DNA of 64,000 bases from Yersinia thracica (GTDB lineage Bacteria; Pseudomonadota; Gammaproteobacteria; Enterobacterales; Enterobacteriaceae), in the NCBI RefSeq assembly GCF_902170565.1, contig NZ_CABHXX010000023.1:25513-89512 (forward strand). The letters run 5' to 3'. The notes under the pieces are model-generated. The model was not told the DNA's origin. It did not search any database and saw nothing but the letters and a program-made list of their open reading frames with translations. Shown one piece after another: positions 47,187 to 59,675 of this stretch; position 1 is the first letter of the stretch; each line of letters starts with the position of its first letter. The translations under genes were made by a program, and so were the position numbers.

Positions 47187-47627
47187 TCAGAGCAAATTAA
47201 TCCAATTTTTAACCCAAATCTCTGCTGGGTCCTCAGGAATTTCATGTTGGATGACGTCAATTTCTAAAATATCACCCACACGCAATGCTCCCTGAGTGAT
47301 CAATTGCTGATCCAATTTTCTGACCGCACCACAGAAAGTGTCATATTCTGAACTGCCCAAACCGACAGCACCAAAACGAACCTGCGAGAGGTCCGGTTGC
47401 TGTTCTTCGATTTGTTCTAATAAAGGTTGAAGATTGTCTGGCAGATCACCGGCACCATGGGTGGAGGTGATAATTAGCCACAAACCATCCAGAGTCAGCT
47501 CGTCTAATTCCGGGCCATGCAGTGTTTCTGTAGAGAAACCCGCCTCTTCTAATTTCTCAGCTAAATGTTCAGCAACGTATTCAGCACTGCCAAGCGTACT
47601 GCCACTGATCAAGGTAATGTCAGCCAT
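47187..47627 (-). CDS. mioC: Flavodoxin-like protein MioC
   Basis: This 146-residue protein has the FMN-binding loop LISGSTLGSAEYVAEHLAE near 5-23 and the aromatic loop TSTHGAGDLPDNL near 54-66, all flavodoxin features. E. coli MioC takes part in biotin synthase electron supply. Transcription from the mioC promoter runs leftward into oriC and is controlled by DnaA. Length matches E. coli (147). Confidence 0.95.
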   Translation of the reverse strand: MADITLISGSTLGSAEYVAEHLAEKLEEAGFSTETLHGPELDELTLDGLWLIITSTHGAGDLPDNLQPLLEQIEEQQPDLSQVRFGAVGLGSSEYDTFCGAVRKLDQQLITQGALRVGDILEIDVIQHEIPEDPAEIWVKNWINLL

Positions 47628-47656
47628 AAAGAACCCAACCGAAGTAATGAACCGGT

Positions 47657-47696
47657 ATTGTACGCTGTGAATCAGCTGGGATCTACCTGTGGATAA
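47657..47696 (-). promoter_or_regulatory. mioC promoter with DnaA box
   Basis: TACAAT -10 (47657-47662) on the minus strand lies just downstream of a DnaA box, TGTGGATAA on the plus strand at 47688-47696. In E. coli DnaA represses mioC from such a site. Confidence 0.7.
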
Positions 47697-47718
47697 TGTG
47701 GGTATAGTTATTTAGTGC

Positions 47719-48180
47719 TCAGGGTACGATGGTACGCATGATGGGGTTTTGCAGGGAAATAAGTGTCTCTGTTGATTGGATCTCATCAATCGTCTGGATC
47801 TTGTTGATAAGTACCTGTTGCAGTGCATCTATCGATTTACACATGACCTTAATAAAGATGCTGTAATGACCCGTGGTGTAATAAGCTTCGACAACTTCTT
47901 CTAAGCTCTCCAGTTTTTTCAGTGCTGACGGGTAATCTTTGGCACTTTTCAAAATGATGCCGATAAAGCAGCACACGTCATAACCCAGTTGTTTTGGATT
48001 AACGTGAACACAGGCTGCGGTGATAATCCCCGCCTGACGCATTTTCTCTACTCGGACATGAATTGTTCCTGGGCTGACACCAAAATTTTTTGCCAATTCT
48101 GCATAAGGTGTGCGCGCATTTTCCATTAATGCGTTCAAGATGCCGCGATCGAGATTATCGATTTGATAAATTTCACTCAT
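47719..48180 (-). CDS. asnC: AsnC transcription regulator (Lrp/AsnC family)
   Basis: This 153-residue regulator has an N-terminal HTH (ELAKNFGVSPGTIHVRVEKM) and a C-terminal RAM ligand-binding domain with the VVEAYYTTGHYSIFIKV stretch. AsnC activates asnA and is countered by asparagine. It is transcribed away from asnA across a 186-bp shared region. Confidence 0.97.
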   Translation of the reverse strand: MSEIYQIDNLDRGILNALMENARTPYAELAKNFGVSPGTIHVRVEKMRQAGIITAACVHVNPKQLGYDVCCFIGIILKSAKDYPSALKKLESLEEVVEAYYTTGHYSIFIKVMCKSIDALQQVLINKIQTIDEIQSTETLISLQNPIMRTIVP

Positions 48181-48366
48181 ATTAACCCCCTTTTTTTATC
48201 GATTATCTAATTATAGACCTATAAAAATGAATGATTAAAAGTTAAATGGCAATATTTGTTATTGTATATTGAATTTAACCCTCATTCTGTTGCTTAATCG
48301 ATGACAAGCCAAACGGCACAATCAAACAATTTGCATAATCGACAGCAACGAATTGAGAAAACGACA

Positions 48367-49359
48367 ATGAAAAAACAATTTATTCAAAAACAACAACAAA
48401 TCAGCTTCGTAAAATCTTTCTTTTCCCGTCAATTAGAACAGCAACTGGGTCTGATTGAAGTTCAAGCCCCTATCCTGAGCCGTGTTGGCGATGGTACTCA
48501 AGATAACCTTTCTGGTTCAGAGAAAGCCGTTCAGGTAAAAGTAAAAACTTTGCCAGATGCGACCTTTGAAGTTGTTCATTCATTAGCTAAATGGAAACGT
48601 AAGACTTTAGGCCGCTTTGATTTTGGTGCTGATCAAGGGATTTACACCCATATGAAAGCATTGCGCCCTGATGAAGATCGCCTGAGTGCTATTCATTCAG
48701 TGTATGTTGATCAGTGGGATTGGGAGCGCGTAATGGGTGATGGCGAGCGCAACCTGGCTTACCTGAAATCCACTGTTAACAAAATCTACACCGCGATTAA
48801 AGAAACTGAAGCGGCGATCAGCGCTGAATTTGGTATAAAACCTTTCTTGCCAGAACAGATTCATTTTATCCACAGCGAAAGTCTGCGGGCTAAATTCCCT
48901 GATCTGGATGCTAAAGGCCGCGAACGCGCCATTGCTAAAGAGTTGGGTGCGGTGTTCTTGATGGGTATTGGCGGCAAATTGGCTGATGGTCAATCTCATG
49001 ATGTTCGTGCGCCAGATTATGATGACTGGACCTCTCCAAGCGCGGAAGGTTTTGCTGGCCTGAACGGCGACATTATTGTTTGGAACCCAGTGCTGGAAGA
49101 TGCTTTTGAAATTTCATCCATGGGGATCCGTGTGGATGCTGAAGCGTTGAAACGCCAGTTGGCTTTGACATCCGATGAAGATCGTTTGAAATTGGAATGG
49201 CACCAATCACTGCTACAAGGTGAAATGCCGCAGACAATCGGCGGCGGTATTGGCCAGTCCCGTTTAGTGATGTTATTGCTGCAACAACACCATATCGGTC
49301 AGGTTCAGTGCGGTGTGTGGGGGCCAGAAGTCAGCGAGAAGGTTGACGGCCTTCTTTAA
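48367..49359 (+). CDS. asnA: Aspartate-ammonia ligase (asparagine synthetase A)
   Basis: AsnA makes asparagine from aspartate, ammonia and ATP. The ATG at 48367 gives 330 residues beginning [19 protein letters not shown], equal to E. coli; an upstream ATG at 48301 lies in promoter-like sequence. The family shares the class II aminoacyl-tRNA synthetase fold; [32 protein letters not shown] and the C-terminal [14 protein letters not shown] are visible. A strong terminator follows at 49388-49425. Confidence 0.97.
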   Translation: MKKQFIQKQQQISFVKSFFSRQLEQQLGLIEVQAPILSRVGDGTQDNLSGSEKAVQVKVKTLPDATFEVVHSLAKWKRKTLGRFDFGADQGIYTHMKALRPDEDRLSAIHSVYVDQWDWERVMGDGERNLAYLKSTVNKIYTAIKETEAAISAEFGIKPFLPEQIHFIHSESLRAKFPDLDAKGRERAIAKELGAVFLMGIGGKLADGQSHDVRAPDYDDWTSPSAEGFAGLNGDIIVWNPVLEDAFEISSMGIRVDAEALKRQLALTSDEDRLKLEWHQSLLQGEMPQTIGGGIGQSRLVMLLLQQHHIGQVQCGVWGPEVSEKVDGLL

Positions 49360-49387
49360 TTCACCTCCAGATAATCTCTTTATGATT

Positions 49388-49425
49388 TCAACCCGTTATA
49401 GCTTATGCAGCCATAACGGGTTTTT
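49388..49425 (+). terminator. Rho-independent terminator after asnA
   Basis: AACCCGTTAT pairs with ATAACGGGTT, followed by TTTTT. Confidence 0.92.
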
Positions 49426-49511
49426 AACATCATAAACATGAGTGGGTTCTTTCATCTATGCTGTAGCTATATAAATGTATTCAATATAACTACAGCAAGG
49501 TTGTTAACGTC

Positions 49512-50183
49512 ATGGCCCGATTTCACCCCCTTAGACATTACTCACATGCTCGTCCAAGATTATTATTATCCGTTGGCGCTGGAATAATCGCTTACTTTCT
49601 GTTGCCATCACACTTCACTGTATTACTGCGTCTGATGGTGAGTTGGAATATATTCGCGTGGCTCTATCTGTTGTTTTTATGGCTGCAATTATTGCGAAAT
49701 GATCCGAAGAAAATCAGATTAATAGCCCGTGTACAGGATGAAAGTGCCACTATGGTGCTGAGTATTGTCAGCATGGCGTGTCTGGCGAGTATTCTGGTTA
49801 TTTTGTTTGAATTAAGCACGGCGAATCAGTTATCTGGATCGGCTAAAGCATTCCATTTAGTGCTCACGGGAATGACGTTATTGGTATCGTGGTTATTATT
49901 GCCAACTGCTTTTACTATGCATTACGCCCATTTGTTTTATCAGTCCCGTGATGAATTTGATGCTGTCCTGCCATTAATTTTCCCCAAAGAGGTTACTGAA
50001 CCTTCCTATTGGGATTTTCTTTATTTTTCATTCACTATTGGTGTGGCTTCGCAAACTGCGGATGTTTCAACCGGCACCTCAGATATCCGCCGCGTAGTAT
50101 TATTACAGTCAGTATTGTCCTTTATTTTCAATATGACGATCTTGGGGCTGTCGATTAACGTCGGGGCGGGGTTGCTTAACTAA
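49512..50183 (+). CDS. DUF1345 family inner-membrane protein
   Basis: This 223-residue protein has five predicted helices (about 18-34, 38-60, 75-100, 112-138, 190-215). The conserved DUF1345 stretch DFLYFSFTIGVASQTADVST is near 160-180, shortly after an acidic YQSRDEFDAVLPLIFP loop. The function is unknown. It sits between asnA and viaA, where E. coli has no gene, and converges on viaA with a 9-bp gap. Confidence 0.85.
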   Translation: MARFHPLRHYSHARPRLLLSVGAGIIAYFLLPSHFTVLLRLMVSWNIFAWLYLLFLWLQLLRNDPKKIRLIARVQDESATMVLSIVSMACLASILVILFELSTANQLSGSAKAFHLVLTGMTLLVSWLLLPTAFTMHYAHLFYQSRDEFDAVLPLIFPKEVTEPSYWDFLYFSFTIGVASQTADVSTGTSDIRRVVLLQSVLSFIFNMTILGLSINVGAGLLN

Positions 50184-50192
50184 AGCTATTGA

Positions 50193-51659
50193 TTAGCGCT
50201 TCCAGCGGCGCATTAAACGGCTTTTTAACCCGGTATCAAAGCGCCAGATATGATCGAAAATCCGCATGATACCGGGCTTGCCATAGGTCGACATCGCCAC
50301 GGCATGGAACCTATGTTGATGGGCTTGCTGCTGGATTTTAATCTTTCTGATCAATTCCTCGGGTAAACGCTGGGCAATGAAATCTGAAATAATCACGGCA
50401 TCCGCATCATACCAGTCTCTCTCTGCCATTTTATTGAGGGTGCTGGCCAAGCAGGCCGCCAGATCGGTGCCGCCGCGAAAATGTTGGCTGAGAAAACGTA
50501 TTGCTTGCTCAATACCATTGGCTGATGAGAGTTCGTAGTGAATGATTTCCGTAGCGAATAGCATGATGTAGCAGCGGCGATTATCCGCTAGCGCAATACG
50601 CAGCAAAGCCAGACAAAATGCCTTGGCGCATTGCTCGTTAAATCCCCCCATCGAACCCGAGGTATCGACACAGACAATAAAAGGGCCGCGGGGTTGTTCG
50701 TCATGGTTTTTAAGGCTGACCGGGCGCTGCAACGTTTTTTCCTGCCAGTTATCACCTTGTAAGCGATAAGTGAGCAAGCGCCTTTCCAATAAGCGGCGAT
50801 AAAATTCAAATTCCAGCTCGCTCATCCCCAACATCACTAACTCGGTCGGCAACAATCGCAAAATATCATTGCTCTGATGAATGCCACTGACTTCCTCTGG
50901 CACGGTATCCGGTTGGCGCACCATCAGGGTGTAAGGTTCAAAGCGGGCATCGGGGGTGGGTTGTGCTTTAGCACTGCGGCTGCGGCCCAGTTGCTCTGCA
51001 AGTTGCTGCAATTCTGGCTGCTGTTGCAGAAAATCGCCATATTGCAGCAATAACTGATAATCACCGCGCTGCAAATGGCCCTGACTCATATCCCAAAGCC
51101 GCCCTGCCGCACTATCATTCGTCGCCAGTATCGGTTCCAAAGCACCACTGAGCGCCAGCCGCTGTTGTAACTCAGCTAAAAGCTGCTCCCGCTCTTGCTC
51201 AAGTAACTGATGATGGATAGTGATGGTTTGTAAGGTCAGGCTGATGCGCCAGCGCTGTAAAAAGAGAGTTTGAAAACTATCACCGGTTTGGGGATTTTTC
51301 TCTAAATCAGCGGTTTGTAGCAATGTTTTAGCTTGCGTAGCGAAAGGCGAATGCCACTGCTGCAATTGCGCCACAACCTCCGGGAGATGGTCATAAAATA
51401 GTGGACTGGCCTCCAACAGACTCTGTTGATATAGGGCAAACTCGTGTGCCAGCCCTGCGGGGACTTTCGCCTCTCTAATTCGCTGTTGTAAGTTTTGCTT
51501 CCAGCCGGGGATATCTTTCATTAATGCCCGCTTAATGCGCGGGAATTTTTCAAAGAATAACGCTAACTGCGGGGATGCCAATAACCCCACCACCATTTCT
51601 TCGATAAGCTCACTTTCGCTTATTGATAGCAGCAAATCCAAGGTTGCCAGACTGAGCAT
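50193..51659 (-). CDS. viaA: ViaA, von Willebrand factor A protein partner of RavA
   Basis: This 488-residue cytoplasmic protein (YieM) has a helical N-terminal part and a C-terminal VWA domain from about 325, with the MIDAS motif DTSGS at 332-336 and threonine/aspartate positions in GGTDLAACL and DAVIISDF. ViaA stimulates RavA ATPase, and the pair has been linked to respiratory complexes and aminoglycoside sensitivity in E. coli. It starts 3 bp after ravA. Confidence 0.95.
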   Translation of the reverse strand: MLSLATLDLLLSISESELIEEMVVGLLASPQLALFFEKFPRIKRALMKDIPGWKQNLQQRIREAKVPAGLAHEFALYQQSLLEASPLFYDHLPEVVAQLQQWHSPFATQAKTLLQTADLEKNPQTGDSFQTLFLQRWRISLTLQTITIHHQLLEQEREQLLAELQQRLALSGALEPILATNDSAAGRLWDMSQGHLQRGDYQLLLQYGDFLQQQPELQQLAEQLGRSRSAKAQPTPDARFEPYTLMVRQPDTVPEEVSGIHQSNDILRLLPTELVMLGMSELEFEFYRRLLERRLLTYRLQGDNWQEKTLQRPVSLKNHDEQPRGPFIVCVDTSGSMGGFNEQCAKAFCLALLRIALADNRRCYIMLFATEIIHYELSSANGIEQAIRFLSQHFRGGTDLAACLASTLNKMAERDWYDADAVIISDFIAQRLPEELIRKIKIQQQAHQHRFHAVAMSTYGKPGIMRIFDHIWRFDTGLKSRLMRRWKR

Positions 51660-51662
51660 TGA

Positions 51663-53480
<1,818 letters not shown>

Positions 53481-55349
53481 ATGAGCACAGAACATAAACA
53501 GTCTTTATCGGCGGTAACCCTGGCAGCAATAGGGGTCGTTTATGGTGATATTGGTACCAGCCCACTCTATACCTTGAGAGAGTGTTTTTCTGGTCATTAC
53601 GGTTTTGATGTTCGTCCGGATGTGGTATTTGGTTTTTTATCACTGATTTTCTGGATGTTAATTCTGATTGTCTCGGTTAAATATCTAACCTATGTCATGC
53701 GCGCGGATAACGCCGGTGAGGGGGGGATTTTAACCTTGATGTCTTTGGCTGGGCGTAATACCTCTTCCAGAGCTACTTCAATTTTGGTGATCCTCGGTTT
53801 AATTGGCGGCAGTTTCTTTTATGGCGAGGTGGTCATCACCCCGGCAATATCGGTTATGTCAGCCATCGAAGGGCTGGAAATAGCCGCACCTGCACTTGAT
53901 CCTTATATTGTCCCCTGCTCTATTGCCGTGTTAACCCTGTTATTTGTGATTCAAAAACACGGGACTGGCAGCGTCGGTAAATTGTTTGCCCCAGTGATGT
54001 TGGTTTGGTTCCTGACCTTGGCGTTGCTGGGTTTACGCAGCATTATCGCCAATCCGGAAGTGCTGGCTGCACTGAATCCTAAATGGGCAATAAGCTTCTT
54101 TACTGAGTATAAATCTGTTTCATTTTTTGCTCTTGGCGCGGTGGTCTTGGCAATTACCGGGGTGGAAGCCTTATATGCGGATATGGGGCACTTTGGTAAA
54201 TTTCCTATTCGGTTGGCTTGGTTTACCGTGGTGCTACCCTCATTGGTACTGAATTATTTTGGCCAGGGCGCGTTATTACTGAAAAATCCAGAAGCCATCA
54301 AAAATCCCTTTTTCCTGCTCGCCCCTGACTGGGCATTGATTCCACTATTAATACTGGCAACATTGGCGACAGTCATTGCCTCGCAGGCTGTCATCTCGGG
54401 TGTATTTTCGCTGACACGGCAAGCCGTTCGTTTAGGTTATTTACCGCCGATGCGCATTATTCATACTTCAGAAATGGAATCTGGTCAGATATATATCCCG
54501 GTGATTAACTGGACACTGTATCTGGCGGTAGTCTTGGTGATTGTTGGTTTCGAACGTTCCAGTAATTTGGCTGCCGCCTACGGCATCGCCGTGACCGGTA
54601 CTATGGTCATCACCAGTATTCTATTCTGTATCGTGGCGCTGAAAAACTGGCACTGGAACCGCTTTTTTGTCTACTTCTTGCTGGTGGCATTACTGATTAT
54701 TGATGTGCCGATGTTCTCCGCTAACGCACTGAAATTGTTCTCCGGCGGTTGGCTGCCACTGTCATTGGGCTTGGTGATGTTCATCATCATGACTACCTGG
54801 AAAAGTGAGCGTTTCAGCTTATTGCGCCGTATGCATGAACACGGTAATTCACTGGAAGCCATGATTGCCTCACTGGAAAAATCACCTCCGGTGCGGGTTC
54901 CCGGCACTGCGGTGTATATGTCGCGGGCGATGAATGTTATTCCATTCGCATTGCTGCATAATCTTAAGCATAACAAAGTATTACATGATAGGGTGGTGTT
55001 GCTGACACTGCGAACTGAAGATGCGCCCTATGTCCATAATGTTAATCGCGTGACCATCGAGCAGCTCTCACCGACTTTTTGGCGCGTCGTCGCCAGCTAT
55101 GGTTGGCGCGAAACCCCGAATGTGGAAGAGATTTTCCATCGCTGTGGTTTAGAGGGGTTACCTTGCCAGATGATGGAGACTTCATTCTTTATGTCCCACG
55201 AGTCGCTGATTCTGACCAAGCGGCCATGGTATATGTTCTTGCGCGGCAAGCTATTTATTGCCCTCAGCCGTAATGCGCTGCGTGCCGCCGATCAGTTTGA
55301 AATCCCGCCGAATCGGGTGATTGAATTGGGGACACAGGTAGAGATTTAG
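53481..55349 (+). CDS. kup: Low-affinity potassium transporter Kup
   Basis: This 622-residue K+/H+ symporter (TrkD) of the KUP family equals the E. coli length. The ATG at 53481 gives [20 protein letters not shown]. About 12 helices are followed by a cytoplasmic C-terminal domain from about residue 430. The conserved [19 protein letters not shown] and [20 protein letters not shown] motifs are present, as is the C-terminal [16 protein letters not shown] clear terminator follows. Confidence 0.97.
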   Translation: MSTEHKQSLSAVTLAAIGVVYGDIGTSPLYTLRECFSGHYGFDVRPDVVFGFLSLIFWMLILIVSVKYLTYVMRADNAGEGGILTLMSLAGRNTSSRATSILVILGLIGGSFFYGEVVITPAISVMSAIEGLEIAAPALDPYIVPCSIAVLTLLFVIQKHGTGSVGKLFAPVMLVWFLTLALLGLRSIIANPEVLAALNPKWAISFFTEYKSVSFFALGAVVLAITGVEALYADMGHFGKFPIRLAWFTVVLPSLVLNYFGQGALLLKNPEAIKNPFFLLAPDWALIPLLILATLATVIASQAVISGVFSLTRQAVRLGYLPPMRIIHTSEMESGQIYIPVINWTLYLAVVLVIVGFERSSNLAAAYGIAVTGTMVITSILFCIVALKNWHWNRFFVYFLLVALLIIDVPMFSANALKLFSGGWLPLSLGLVMFIIMTTWKSERFSLLRRMHEHGNSLEAMIASLEKSPPVRVPGTAVYMSRAMNVIPFALLHNLKHNKVLHDRVVLLTLRTEDAPYVHNVNRVTIEQLSPTFWRVVASYGWRETPNVEEIFHRCGLEGLPCQMMETSFFMSHESLILTKRPWYMFLRGKLFIALSRNALRAADQFEIPPNRVIELGTQVEI

Positions 55350-55354
55350 CTCAG

Positions 55355-55382
55355 AAGGCCGTTAATCATAACGGCCTTTTTC
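55355..55382 (+). terminator. Rho-independent terminator after kup
   Basis: AAGGCCGTTA pairs with TAACGGCCTT across a four-base loop, followed by TTT. Confidence 0.92.
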
Positions 55383-55412
55383 ACCTTCATCATTCCCGCT
55401 TTTCATTTGTGC

Positions 55413-55428
55413 AGCGAAACGTTTCGAT
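55413..55428. promoter_or_regulatory. RbsR operator, distal
   Basis: AGCGAAACGTTTCGAT, a nearly perfect LacI-type palindrome with one end mismatch, 78 bp centre to centre from the second operator. Confidence 0.85.
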
Positions 55429-55455
55429 GGCGATCACAATTCCACCAAATTGGGT

Positions 55456-55484
55456 TTGCCTTCTGCGGTCATTTTTCTAAACTC
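55456..55484 (+). promoter_or_regulatory. Candidate rbs operon promoter
   Basis: TTGCCT, a 16-bp spacer and TAAACT lie between the two RbsR operators. A half CRP-like site (GATCACA) is near 55431. Both calls are tentative. Confidence 0.4.
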
Positions 55485-55490
55485 AGTATC

Positions 55491-55506
55491 AGCGAAACGT
55501 TTCGCT
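55491..55506. promoter_or_regulatory. RbsR operator, proximal
   Basis: AGCGAAACGTTTCGCT is a perfect 16-bp palindrome with the same core as the E. coli RbsR operator, ending 13 bp before rbsD. Confidence 0.92.
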
Positions 55507-55519
55507 GTTGGAGTCGAAA

Positions 55520-55939
55520 ATGAAAAAAGGCGCATTACTGAATTCTGATATTTCCGCTGTTATCTCCCGCTTGGGCCATACCGATCAGATTGTGATAGGT
55601 GATGCGGGGCTGCCAATACCGGCAACCACCACTCGTATCGATTTGGCACTGACTCGAGGCGTCCCTGGGTTCCTCCAGGTTTTTGAGGTGGTAACACAAG
55701 AAATGCAGGTTGAGAGTGCCGTCTTAGCGGAGGAGATTATTAAAAATAACCCGCAACTCCATGAAACGTTGCTTGCACAACTATCACAACTTGAGCAACA
55801 CCAGGGAAACCAAATTGCTTTGCACTATATCAGCCATGAGGCTTTTAAAGAGCAAACCAAACAAAGTCGGGCAGTGATTCGTAGCGGGGAATGTTCCCCC
55901 TTTGCTAACATCATTCTCTGCTCCGGCGTAACTTTCTGA
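55520..55939 (+). CDS. rbsD: D-ribose pyranase RbsD
   Basis: RbsD interconverts the pyranose and furanose forms of ribose so the kinase receives a usable form. The ATG at 55520 gives 139 residues starting [20 protein letters not shown], the standard length; His20 is the conserved catalytic histidine. First gene of rbsDACBKR, 7 bp before rbsA. Confidence 0.96.
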   Translation: MKKGALLNSDISAVISRLGHTDQIVIGDAGLPIPATTTRIDLALTRGVPGFLQVFEVVTQEMQVESAVLAEEIIKNNPQLHETLLAQLSQLEQHQGNQIALHYISHEAFKEQTKQSRAVIRSGECSPFANIILCSGVTF

Positions 55940-55946
55940 GGCGTTT

Positions 55947-57449
55947 ATGCAACCTTTGCTGCAACTGAAAGGGATTGATAAAGCCTTTCCCGGCGTCAAA
56001 GCACTCTCGGGTGCTGCGCTGAGTGTCTATCCCGGCAGGGTGATGGCATTGGTAGGCGAAAATGGGGCCGGAAAATCGACCATGATGAAAGTGCTGACCG
56101 GTATCTACCATAAAGATGCCGGCAGTCAGCATTTCTTGGGTAAAGAAGTGGTGTTTAATGGCCCGAAAGACTCGCAGGAAGCGGGAATCGGCATTATTCA
56201 TCAGGAACTTAACCTGATCCCACAATTAACCATCGCCGAAAATATCTTTTTAGGGCGCGAGTTTGTTAATCGTTTTGGCGGCATAGATTGGAAAAAAATG
56301 TATGCCGAAGCCGATTTACTGCTGGCGCGCTTGAATATCAGCTACAGCAGCCATCGGCTGGTGGGCGAGCTTTCCATTGGTGACCAGCAAATGGTGGAAA
56401 TCGCCAAAGTGCTAAGCTTTGAATCCAAAGTTATCATCATGGATGAGCCAACCGATGCCCTAACTGACACCGAAACGGCCTCTTTATTTAATGTTATTAA
56501 AGAGTTGAAAGCAGAAGGCCGCGGTATTGTTTATATCTCCCACCGGTTAAAAGAAATCTTTGAGATTTGCGATGACGTCACGGTGTTCCGTGATGGGCAG
56601 TTTATTGCTGAAAAACCGGTTAACACGCTAACCGAAAACTCACTGATTGAGATGATGGTTGGTCGTAAGCTGGAAGAACAATACCCGCGTCTAAATTTAC
56701 CTCGTGGTGAAAAACGCTTACAGGTCAAACAGCTATGCGGCCCCGGAGTGACAAATGTCAATTTCACCCTCTACAGTGGTGAAATTCTGGGAGTGGCGGG
56801 TTTGATGGGCGCAGGCCGCACTGAGCTGATGAAAATCATCTATGGTGCGCTGCCGCGTAAATCCGGATTTGTCATGTTGGATGGCCGTGAAGTCGTGACT
56901 CATTCACCGCAAGACGGTTTAGCAAACGGCATTGTTTATATTTCTGAAGATCGTAAACGCGACGGCTTAGTGCTCGGCATGTCAGTTAAAGAAAATATGT
57001 CTTTGACTGCATTGCGTTATTTCAGCCGTTCAGGGGGGGCGCTCAAGCATGCGGATGAGCAGCTGGCGGTGGCGGATTTCATTCGTTTATTTAATATCAA
57101 AACACCTTCCATGGAGCAGCCGATTGGTTTGTTATCCGGTGGTAATCAGCAAAAAGTGGCTATTGCCCGCGGCCTAATGACTCGGCCAAAAGTGTTGATC
57201 CTTGATGAACCCACTCGTGGGGTGGATGTCGGGGCCAAAAAAGAGATTTATCAGCTAATTAACCAATTCAAACAAGAAGGGCTGAGCATCATTCTGGTTT
57301 CCTCGGAAATGCCGGAAGTGCTGGGCATGAGTGACCGCATCATTGTGATGCATGAAGGCCAGTTAAGCGGCGAGTTCTCTATTGAACAGGCTACCCAAGA
57401 AGTGTTGATGGCCGCGGCTGTCGGCAAGCGCGATTTATTGGAAAAATAA
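55947..57449 (+). CDS. rbsA: Ribose ABC transporter ATPase RbsA
   Basis: This 500-residue protein has two fused nucleotide-binding domains. The first has Walker [10 protein letters not shown] near 37-45 and Walker [12 protein letters not shown]. The second has a degenerate P-loop (GLMGAGRTE), the signature [16 protein letters not shown] near 395 and [13 protein letters not shown], as usual for sugar importers of this class. The gap to rbsC holds a deleted ERIC, unlike the tight E. coli junction. Confidence 0.97.
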   Translation: MQPLLQLKGIDKAFPGVKALSGAALSVYPGRVMALVGENGAGKSTMMKVLTGIYHKDAGSQHFLGKEVVFNGPKDSQEAGIGIIHQELNLIPQLTIAENIFLGREFVNRFGGIDWKKMYAEADLLLARLNISYSSHRLVGELSIGDQQMVEIAKVLSFESKVIIMDEPTDALTDTETASLFNVIKELKAEGRGIVYISHRLKEIFEICDDVTVFRDGQFIAEKPVNTLTENSLIEMMVGRKLEEQYPRLNLPRGEKRLQVKQLCGPGVTNVNFTLYSGEILGVAGLMGAGRTELMKIIYGALPRKSGFVMLDGREVVTHSPQDGLANGIVYISEDRKRDGLVLGMSVKENMSLTALRYFSRSGGALKHADEQLAVADFIRLFNIKTPSMEQPIGLLSGGNQQKVAIARGLMTRPKVLILDEPTRGVDVGAKKEIYQLINQFKQEGLSIILVSSEMPEVLGMSDRIIVMHEGQLSGEFSIEQATQEVLMAAAVGKRDLLEK

Positions 57450-57455
57450 TTTATT

Positions 57456-57519
57456 TATACTCTAAATAATTCGAGTTGCAGGAAGGCAACACACATGCGG
57501 CTTGAAGTATGACGAGTAG
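57456..57519. repeat. Internally deleted ERIC in the rbsA-rbsC gap
   Basis: About 64 bp with TATACTCTAAATAATTCGAG at one end and GGCTTGAAGTATGACGAGTA at the other; the ERIC centre is missing. Confidence 0.85.
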
Positions 57520-57536
57520 AACAGGAGTAATCAGAT

Positions 57537-58502
57537 ATGAGTTCCCAAACTATCAATACCAAGCGCTGGTTCAGTAAAGAATGGTTATTAGAACAAAAAT
57601 CACTGATTGCGCTGCTGGTGCTGATTGCTGTGGTTTCGTCACTAAGCCCGAACTTTTTTACCCTTAATAATATGTTTAACATTCTCCAGCAGACTTCCGT
57701 CAACGCCATTATGGCCGTTGGGATGACGCTGGTTATCCTGACTTCCGGTATTGACCTGTCGGTGGGGTCATTATTGGCGCTGACTGGCGCGGTAGCGGCC
57801 TCCATTGTTGGGTTGGAAGTCAATGCGCTGGTTGCCGTGGGCGCCGCACTGGCTCTGGGGGCGTTTATCGGCGGCATCACCGGGGTGATTGTCGCTAAGG
57901 GCAAAGTACAGGCCTTTATTGCCACTTTGGTCATGATGCTGTTATTGCGCGGTGTCACCATGGTTTATACCAATGGTAGCCCGATAAATACCGGATTTAC
58001 TGATGTTGGCGATACTTTTGGTTGGTTCGGTATTGGCCGTCCATTTGGTGTGCCGACCCCTATCTGGCTGATGGCGATTGTCTTTATCGCGGCCTGGTAC
58101 ATGCTGCATCACACACGTCTGGGCCGCTATATCTATGCGCTGGGGGGGAATGAATCTGCAACTCGCCTCTCTGGTATTAGTGTTGATAAAGTTAAAATTA
58201 TTGTTTATTCACTCTGTGGATTGTTAGCGGCATTGGCAGGAATTATCGAAGTTGCCCGCTTATCATCAGCACAACCTACAGCCGGTACCGGTTATGAACT
58301 GGATGCAATAGCAGCCGTAGTTCTGGGGGGTACTAGCCTCGCCGGGGGTAAAGGGCGGATTGTCGGCACCCTGATCGGCGCATTAATCCTCGGCTTTTTA
58401 AATAACGGTTTGAATTTATTGGGTGTCTCCTCTTACTACCAAATGATTGTCAAAGCAGTGGTTATCCTGCTCGCGGTATTGGTAGATAACAAAAAGCAGT
58501 AG
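57537..58502 (+). CDS. rbsC: Ribose ABC transporter permease RbsC
   Basis: This 321-residue permease of the branched sugar type has about ten helices. The family stretch TSGIDLSVGSLLALTGAVAA is near 61-80 and the ALGGNESATRLSGISVDKVK coupling loop near 201-220. It ends LLAVLVDNKKQ. The stop is followed at once by the 58503-58619 repeat. Confidence 0.97.
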   Translation: MSSQTINTKRWFSKEWLLEQKSLIALLVLIAVVSSLSPNFFTLNNMFNILQQTSVNAIMAVGMTLVILTSGIDLSVGSLLALTGAVAASIVGLEVNALVAVGAALALGAFIGGITGVIVAKGKVQAFIATLVMMLLLRGVTMVYTNGSPINTGFTDVGDTFGWFGIGRPFGVPTPIWLMAIVFIAAWYMLHHTRLGRYIYALGGNESATRLSGISVDKVKIIVYSLCGLLAALAGIIEVARLSSAQPTAGTGYELDAIAAVVLGGTSLAGGKGRIVGTLIGALILGFLNNGLNLLGVSSYYQMIVKAVVILLAVLVDNKKQ

Positions 58503-58619
58503 GCTATTTTACTGGCCATTTTGGGCTTGGGCAGTGCTCAGAATCCTCACGTACTTTGTGTACGCTCCGGTTCTTGTGCGCTGGCCGCACCCAAACTGTC
58601 TGCGACAATAACGCCTACT
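58503..58619. repeat. Dispersed palindromic repeat, copy 2 (rbsC-rbsB gap)
   Basis: 117 bp, opposite orientation to copy 1 at 25797-25913. Shared blocks include GGGCAGTGCTCAGA, ATCCTCACGTACT, GTGTACGCTCCGGTTCTT and ACGCCTACT. Confidence 0.75.
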
Positions 58620-58656
58620 AAGTTGATTTAGCTAACTCCCTACAGGAATTGCGACC

Positions 58657-59544
58657 ATGAAAATGAAGAAACTGGCTACTTTGATCTCTGTTGTTGCATT
58701 GAGCGCTACCCTAAGTGCTAACGCGCTGGCAAAAGACACCATTGCGTTGGTGGTTTCCACGCTGAATAACCCGTTCTTTGTTTCAATGAAAGACGGCGCA
58801 CAAAAAGAAGCGGATAAACTGGGCTACAACTTGGTGATTTTGGATTCCCAAAACAACCCGGCTAAAGAACTGGCTAACGTGCAGGACTTAACCGTGCGCG
58901 GCACCAAATTGCTGTTGATCAACCCAACAGATTCCGATGCTGTGGGCAACGCGGTTAAAATGGCCAACCAGGCAAATATTCCTGTCATTACTCTCGACCG
59001 CTTGGCTAATGCCGGTACTGTGGTGAGTCACGTAGCTTCTGATAACCGTTTCGGCGGCAAAATGGCTGGCGACTTTATTGCGAAAAAAGTCGGTAGCGAC
59101 GCCAAAGTGATTCAATTGGAAGGGATTGCTGGCGCATCTGCGGCCCGTGAGCGCGGCGAAGGCTTCAAGCAATCAATGGAAAAAAACAAATTCCAATTGT
59201 TGGCTAGCCAACCGGCTGATTTTGACCGGACGAAAGGTTTGAACGTCATGCAAAACTTGCTGACGGCTCACCCAGATGTTCAGGCGGTCTTTGCTCAGAA
59301 TGACGAAATGGCGCTGGGCGCATTGCGTGCCTTGCAGACTGCGGGCAAAACTGATGTTCTAGTGGTTGGTTTTGATGGCACTGACGATGGTATTAAAGCT
59401 GTCGAGAGTGGCAAAATGGGCGCAACTATTGCTCAACGCCCAGACCAAATTGGTGTTATTGGCGTACAAACCGCGGATAAGGTATTGAAAGGCGAGAAAG
59501 TACAGGCCGTCATCCCGGTTGATTTGAAATTAGTCACCAAATAA
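58657..59544 (+). CDS. rbsB: Periplasmic ribose-binding protein RbsB
   Basis: This 295-residue protein has a signal peptide cleaved near [12 protein letters not shown] (residue 25). The mature part resembles E. coli Rbs[21 protein letters not shown] and the ligand-contact [17 protein letters not shown]. It hands ribose to RbsAC and, in E. coli, to the Trg chemoreceptor. The strong AGGAA ribosome binding site and the upstream repeat may favour its higher expression. Confidence 0.97.
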   Translation: MKMKKLATLISVVALSATLSANALAKDTIALVVSTLNNPFFVSMKDGAQKEADKLGYNLVILDSQNNPAKELANVQDLTVRGTKLLLINPTDSDAVGNAVKMANQANIPVITLDRLANAGTVVSHVASDNRFGGKMAGDFIAKKVGSDAKVIQLEGIAGASAARERGEGFKQSMEKNKFQLLASQPADFDRTKGLNVMQNLLTAHPDVQAVFAQNDEMALGALRALQTAGKTDVLVVGFDGTDDGIKAVESGKMGATIAQRPDQIGVIGVQTADKVLKGEKVQAVIPVDLKLVTK

Positions 59545-59575
59545 TAAAGTTATTCACTAGTCAGTTGTTATTCAA

Positions 59576-59672
59576 TATACCCAAGGTAATTGGAGTTGCA
59601 GGTAGGCAGCAAGTGAATTCGAGTCAGTGAATGCCGCTAACCCCCCGCAACTTCAAGTACAAAGGAATAAAT
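59576..59672. repeat. ERIC-like repeat in the rbsB-rbsK gap
   Basis: About 97 bp starting TATACCCAAGGTAATTGG and containing GTTGCAGGTAGGCAGC and CCCCGCAACTTCAAGTA, related to the variant copies at 18081 and 22735 but shortened. Confidence 0.7.
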
Positions 59673-59675
59673 ACG

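Noticed and set aside
55902..56225. Minus-strand open frame at the rbsD-rbsA junction
   Set aside because: Antisense to the rbsA P-loop region; no independent support.
57455..57961. A 168-codon minus-strand open frame opposite rbsC
   Set aside because: It begins inside rbsC on the antisense strand and ends in the ERIC remnant; a shadow frame.
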